Below are positions 7,600 through 13,109 of a DNA stretch of 13,109 bases, piece after piece. The stretch covers positions 1 through 13,109 of the forward strand of contig QIJI01000339.1 of NCBI GenBank assembly GCA_003231795.1, given 5' to 3'. The stretch is from Gammaproteobacteria bacterium. Lineage in GTDB: Bacteria; Pseudomonadota; Gammaproteobacteria; GCA-001735895. How positions within the stretch are numbered: position 1 is the stretch's first letter; each line of letters starts with the position of its first letter. Under the pieces are notes generated by a model that made no database searches, was not told the DNA's origin, and worked only from the letters and a program-made list of their open reading frames with translations. The position numbers were made by a program, and so were the translations under genes.

Positions 7600-7613
7600 G
7601 TTTTGCTTCCTGA

Positions 7614-10010
7614 TTACCTGATTTTCTGCAGTACTTCCTTGATTGCGGCCGAAACGTCTTCCATCGTTTGCAGACGATCCTCAAGTTCCACGGCCATCAT
7701 TTTCTGAACCAGCAGGCTAACCCGTGCCCCGACCGATTTCTTGACTTCATGCAGCGGGACTGCATTGCCTTCCAGGTGCTGAAACAACAGCGACATGGGT
7801 TCGCCAGTATAAGGCAGTTTTCCTGCGAACATGCAATAGGCGATGATGCCGAGCGCATAGATATCACTACGATGATCGGCTTCTAAACCTTTGGCTCGTT
7901 CGGGAGACAAATAGGCCGGAGTACCGATAATCGAACCGGTTTTAGTCAGGGTCGCATCGGCCTGGGACGAAGCCGAGGCAATACCAAAATCGACAATTTT
8001 CACCAGCCCGGTGTCATCCATCAATATGTTGCTGGGTTTAAGATCGCGATGAATTACCTGCTGATTGTGCGCGGCCGCCATGCCGTCCGACACCTGTATT
8101 AAAATATCGAGACCTTCTTTAGGTTCGTAAAATTTCTTCTCGCGCAGGAACTCGTCGATGCCTCGACTTTCAAAAAATTCCATTGAAATAGCACTCAGAT
8201 TATCTTTGAACAACATGTCGTGGATACGTATCACATTCGGATGACTGACCTTGCGTGAATACTTCACTTCACGCAGAAAACGTTCGCGCGAACCTCCATC
8301 AGCAGTCAATTCCGGGTGCATGAATTTTAAAATCAGTTCTTCACCGACCATCTCGTCTTCAGCCAGCATGACCCGGCCCATTGCGCCGCGTCCGATTTCC
8401 TTGCGGATTCGGTAGCGATCAAGCCACAGATCGCCATCCTTAAGTTCCTCGATGTTCAAAAACTGGACTACCTGGGTTGCAGCTACCGGGACTGCAACCG
8501 GAGTGCCATCCTGAGTTTCGGTTAACTTGATCAAGCGGGTATCAAAATACTGTTCCTGATCGACATCGAGCGCACTCAATTCAAAGGTCTCGGTCAGTTG
8601 ATTCACTACTTCACCTGCGGTATCGCGCACCGTCGCCTGCATTTTCGGCACGTTCTGCATTAACTTGTCACGAATGGTTTTGGCATGCTGTTTGGTCGAA
8701 AGTTTGCCGATGGTTGCAATCGCTTCGCGCTGGACCAGGGCTTCCGGCATCTTCAGACAAAGAAAAGCAATTTCGAGCCCCTTGCTGAATCCGAGCTCAC
8801 AAACCGCGCGTAATGCGACAACAGCCGTTTCCGGGTACTTCTTAATCACCTTTTTCAACAAACCCAGTGATTCACGATTTCCTGATTTACCAACCGATGC
8901 AATCGCTTTTTCGCGGATCTGCCAGTTCTCATGCAACGCGTTGTCCCACAGCAACTTGAGATCTGCCGGGTCACTGCTTAAGGTCGCCAGTTGCTGCGCC
9001 TGATCGCGAACAAACTCGTTATCGTGCCCGGTCAATCCACTTGCGGCGTTGTAGAGTTTGTCATTCCCAAATTTCTGCAGCGATTTGAGTGCCTGCTCTT
9101 TGCCATACCAGTCCTGTTGCTCGAGCAGTTTGAAAAAACTTTCCAGTCCTTCCTGAGTAACATGTTTAACCAGTAACTTGATAAAAATCTCTCGAATATC
9201 TTCGGATTTTCCGCAGGTCCAGGGTGCCAGTTTCGAGACCAGGTCGGCATTGGCCTGAACACGAAGAATTTCAATCGCCATTTCGCGCTCGGTTTCAGAC
9301 ATGGTTTCGACAAAAGGCAAAAGCGATGAAGCGTCAAAAGAAACCTTCAGATTTTTAAGCGCCTTGAGTGCTTCGATGACGATGGTTTTGTTGCTGTCGG
9401 TTAAAAATTTGGTAATTTGTCGGGCCACTCCGGCCTGCTCAATTTGTGCAAAATAGCGTAACAACATGATTTTAATCGTTGGGCTCTTGATCGAATCCGA
9501 ATCAAATCTGAGCGCGCTTAAATCGAGCGGTTGCGCCGAATCCTGGGCTAGTTTTAGTAGTTGTTCAGCATGGCCCTTATCGAGTTTGAGCGCATTAACG
9601 ATGATCAGTTCCGGTTTCAATTGTTCCCGCTGAAACGCCAGAATATCGATAATCTCGGTTTTCGAAACATTTGATTCGTGCAATTTTTTGAACAGTTTTG
9701 AAGGGCTGATCTGGGCCGATTGAGCCAATATCTCCGCAGTCGCAGAACGCACATCGGTCGCATCGGCATCGAGCTTTTTGAGGAACAACTCTTCAGTCCC
9801 ACCCTCGACATGTTCAAGGCAGATTTGTTTCAGGACTTTGGCATGCAATTTCGATGCTTCAGGAATAACCTGAATAATACGGTCAAGGGAACCCCTTGCC
9901 GAATGGCGAATTTTATCGGTCAAAGCGACACCCTTGTCGCTTTGCAAATCCTCACAATCAAGGAATTGCTTTAGCGTCCGATTAAATAGAATAGATCCTA
10001 AAACAGCCAT
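7614..10010 (-). CDS. HEAT-repeat Ser/Thr protein kinase (Hanks type)
   Basis: This is a 798-residue two-part protein. Residues from about 60 to 470 are helical repeats of HEAT type, for example WQIREKAIASVGKSGNRESLGLLKKV and VQREAIATIGKL. The C-terminal part, about 530-795, is a complete eukaryotic-type kinase: glycine loop IGRGAMGRV (about 538-544), catalytic Lys in LILKFM, helix-C Glu in FLREVKYSRKV, HRDLKPSN (about 652), DFG (about 674), the activation segment ending GTPAYLSPE, and DHRSDIYALG. Every catalytic residue is present, so it should be active. No membrane segment is visible, so it is probably cytoplasmic, unlike the common PASTA or other membrane-anchored bacterial kinases. The repeats probably bind the regulator or substrate. 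It is followed closely by bolA and preceded by its own promoter. The substrate is unknown. Confidence 0.93.
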   Translation of the reverse strand: MAVLGSILFNRTLKQFLDCEDLQSDKGVALTDKIRHSARGSLDRIIQVIPEASKLHAKVLKQICLEHVEGGTEELFLKKLDADATDVRSATAEILAQSAQISPSKLFKKLHESNVSKTEIIDILAFQREQLKPELIIVNALKLDKGHAEQLLKLAQDSAQPLDLSALRFDSDSIKSPTIKIMLLRYFAQIEQAGVARQITKFLTDSNKTIVIEALKALKNLKVSFDASSLLPFVETMSETEREMAIEILRVQANADLVSKLAPWTCGKSEDIREIFIKLLVKHVTQEGLESFFKLLEQQDWYGKEQALKSLQKFGNDKLYNAASGLTGHDNEFVRDQAQQLATLSSDPADLKLLWDNALHENWQIREKAIASVGKSGNRESLGLLKKVIKKYPETAVVALRAVCELGFSKGLEIAFLCLKMPEALVQREAIATIGKLSTKQHAKTIRDKLMQNVPKMQATVRDTAGEVVNQLTETFELSALDVDQEQYFDTRLIKLTETQDGTPVAVPVAATQVVQFLNIEELKDGDLWLDRYRIRKEIGRGAMGRVMLAEDEMVGEELILKFMHPELTADGGSRERFLREVKYSRKVSHPNVIRIHDMLFKDNLSAISMEFFESRGIDEFLREKKFYEPKEGLDILIQVSDGMAAAHNQQVIHRDLKPSNILMDDTGLVKIVDFGIASASSQADATLTKTGSIIGTPAYLSPERAKGLEADHRSDIYALGIIAYCMFAGKLPYTGEPMSLLFQHLEGNAVPLHEVKKSVGARVSLLVQKMMAVELEDRLQTMEDVSAAIKEVLQKIR

Positions 10011-10056
10011 GTTTAGTTATATCGACCTGAAACCCGTGAATTTGAGCTGTCACAGG

Positions 10057-10084
10057 ATTATACCGGCAAATTCTATAAAGTTAA
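10057..10084 (-). promoter_or_regulatory. sigma70 promoter for the kinase-bolA unit
   Basis: On the minus strand a perfect -10 box TATAAT (10057-10062) lies 16 bp from a -35-like TTAACT (10079-10084, 4 of 6). Transcription would begin near 10050, giving a leader of about 40 nt before the kinase ATG at 10010. It lies in the 106-bp gap after clpB, so the kinase and bolA can be expressed apart from clpB. Confidence 0.6.
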
Positions 10085-10096
10085 TCAGCCTGATTA
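10082..10096. promoter_or_regulatory. perfect palindrome overlapping the kinase promoter -35 box
   Basis: TAATCAG and CTGATTA are exact inverted arms around one central base. Three bases are shared with the -35 box of the predicted kinase promoter. A repressor-type operator is the simplest reading. It could also be a weak hairpin after clpB (six pairs, three-base loop), but no convincing T-run follows on the minus strand. Confidence 0.45.
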
Positions 10097-10116
10097 GAAT
10101 TTATGCGGGGCAGTTC

Positions 10117-12705
<2,589 letters not shown>

Positions 12706-12731
12706 GAAAACAACCCTCAAAACATTAATAC

Positions 12732-12898
12732 CTAGGAGTCTGTCGGATTTAGGAAAATCTACTGCGGAAAATGTATTTTGGCCAGATTTTCCTATCCAAT
12801 TCGTTAAATATGAGTAACTATTTGCCTCATTCGATAGAAAAATCTGACTCAAAATCCCTTTCCCTCACTACGATCACCTAAGTCCGACAGACTCCTAG
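12732..12898. mobile_element. MITE-like element with 22-bp terminal inverted repeats
   Basis: CTAGGAGTCTGTCGGATTTA (12732-12751, continuing GG) reappears inverted at 12877-12898 with one mismatch in 22. The outer four bases of each end are CTAG, so GAGTC...GACTC (12736-12894) is also bounded by a direct CTAG that could be a target duplication, as made by some IS5-type transposases. The 167-bp unit is AT-rich, has no transposase and lies 26 bp before the clpB start. Inside it, TAGGAAAATCT (12750-12760) pairs with AGATTTTCCTA (12784-12794). This looks like a non-autonomous element; family assignment is a guess. Confidence 0.65.
12750..12845. repeat. three related arms able to form two exclusive hairpins
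   Basis: Arm A TAGGAAAATCT (12750-12760) is an exact inverted match to arm B (12784-12794). Arm B extended, AGATTTTCCTATC (12784-12796), is also an inverted match, 12 of 13, to arm C GATAGAAAAATCT (12833-12845). Arm B can therefore pair with A or with C but not both. If transcription of clpB begins upstream of this point, both foldings would be in its leader RNA. Confidence 0.5.
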
Positions 12899-13070
12899 CC
12901 CGAACAATTCATAAACATGAGCGTGCCCTTGCTTGTTCTTTGATTTTACAGAAAATTATCCTCAATCGACCGGATCAATAAGTCCGGCGCTCAATCGGAT
13001 AATCCCCTGTAAAATCAAAGTCCGTCCCATTCATCACAAAGTCATCACGCCAGTTTATGAATTATCCGGG
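12899..13070. mobile_element. second palindromic MITE-like element
   Basis: Nested inverted repeats make this 172-bp stretch almost one long hairpin. The outer ends are CCCGAACAATTCATAAAC (12899-12916) and its inverted partner (13053-13070), 16 of 18 matching. The middle pair is a perfect 14-bp CTTTGATTTTACAG (12938-12951) with 13007-13020. Inside are ATTATCC/GGATAAT (12955-12961 and 12997-13003) and CCGGA/TCCGG (12970-12974 and 12983-12987). It begins at the base after the first element ends. CTAG precedes it and TTAG follows, a 3-of-4 match for a possible target duplication. No coding capacity is visible. It is probably a non-autonomous element or a repetitive extragenic palindrome. Confidence 0.6.
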
Positions 13071-13109
13071 TTAGGAGGATATGTATGACTTGATGTGGCT
13101 TTTTTCAAC

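Noticed and set aside
12706..12852. A 49-residue N-terminal extension of ClpB, open to 12852
   Set aside because: It is translated from the inverted-repeat element, resembles no ClpB, and a good ribosome-binding site and the family N-terminus are at 12705.
13073..13109. Start of a plus-strand gene at the right edge: AGGAGG at 13073-13078, then ATG at 13081, 13085 or 13093
   Set aside because: The ATG with ideal spacing (13085) stops after two codons. The in-frame ATGs at 13081 and 13093 are too close and too far. Only about nine codons are visible, so no call is justified.

Overview
The window looks like chromosomal DNA from a gammaproteobacterium. ClpB follows the Escherichia coli protein almost residue for residue in its catalytic parts. 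The aspartyl-tRNA synthetase resembles the Pseudomonas form, and the fmdB-aspS pair and the TfpX/TfpZ-type pilin accessory protein fit the same group. Base composition is moderate. The genus cannot be named from the sequence.

Layout: (1) 1-957 (+) holds the 3' part of a GGDEF diguanylate cyclase gene that starts before the window. (2) 978-6364 (-) is a run of five same-strand genes, read from right to left: tfpX/Z-like pilin accessory protein, fmdB-type zinc ribbon protein, aspS, nadA and metX. A sigma70-like promoter precedes fmdB, and the last four genes probably form one operon. (3) 6487-7266 (+) is a lone spermidine synthase-like methyltransferase-fold gene with its own rho-independent terminator. 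(4) 7285-12705 (-) holds clpB, a large HEAT-repeat Ser/Thr protein kinase and bolA. The kinase and bolA are probably co-transcribed from a promoter with a consensus TATAAT box. A perfect 7-bp-arm palindrome overlaps its -35 box. (5) 12706-13109 has no convincing gene. It holds two short inverted-repeat elements lying end to end immediately upstream of clpB.

How the genes relate: aspS, nadA and metX cover translation, NAD synthesis and sulfur amino acid synthesis, and look like housekeeping genes sharing a transcript. The right half is stress-related: the ClpB disaggregase, a cytoplasmic eukaryotic-type kinase on a HEAT scaffold, and BolA. The least ordinary parts are the kinase-bolA unit with its palindromic promoter, the two abutting non-coding elements in front of clpB (one able to fold in two mutually exclusive ways), the predicted non-discriminating AspRS, and the MetX variant with an unusual GLSPSAHA segment. 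I found no phage, CRISPR, rRNA or tRNA, and no clearly new multi-gene system.
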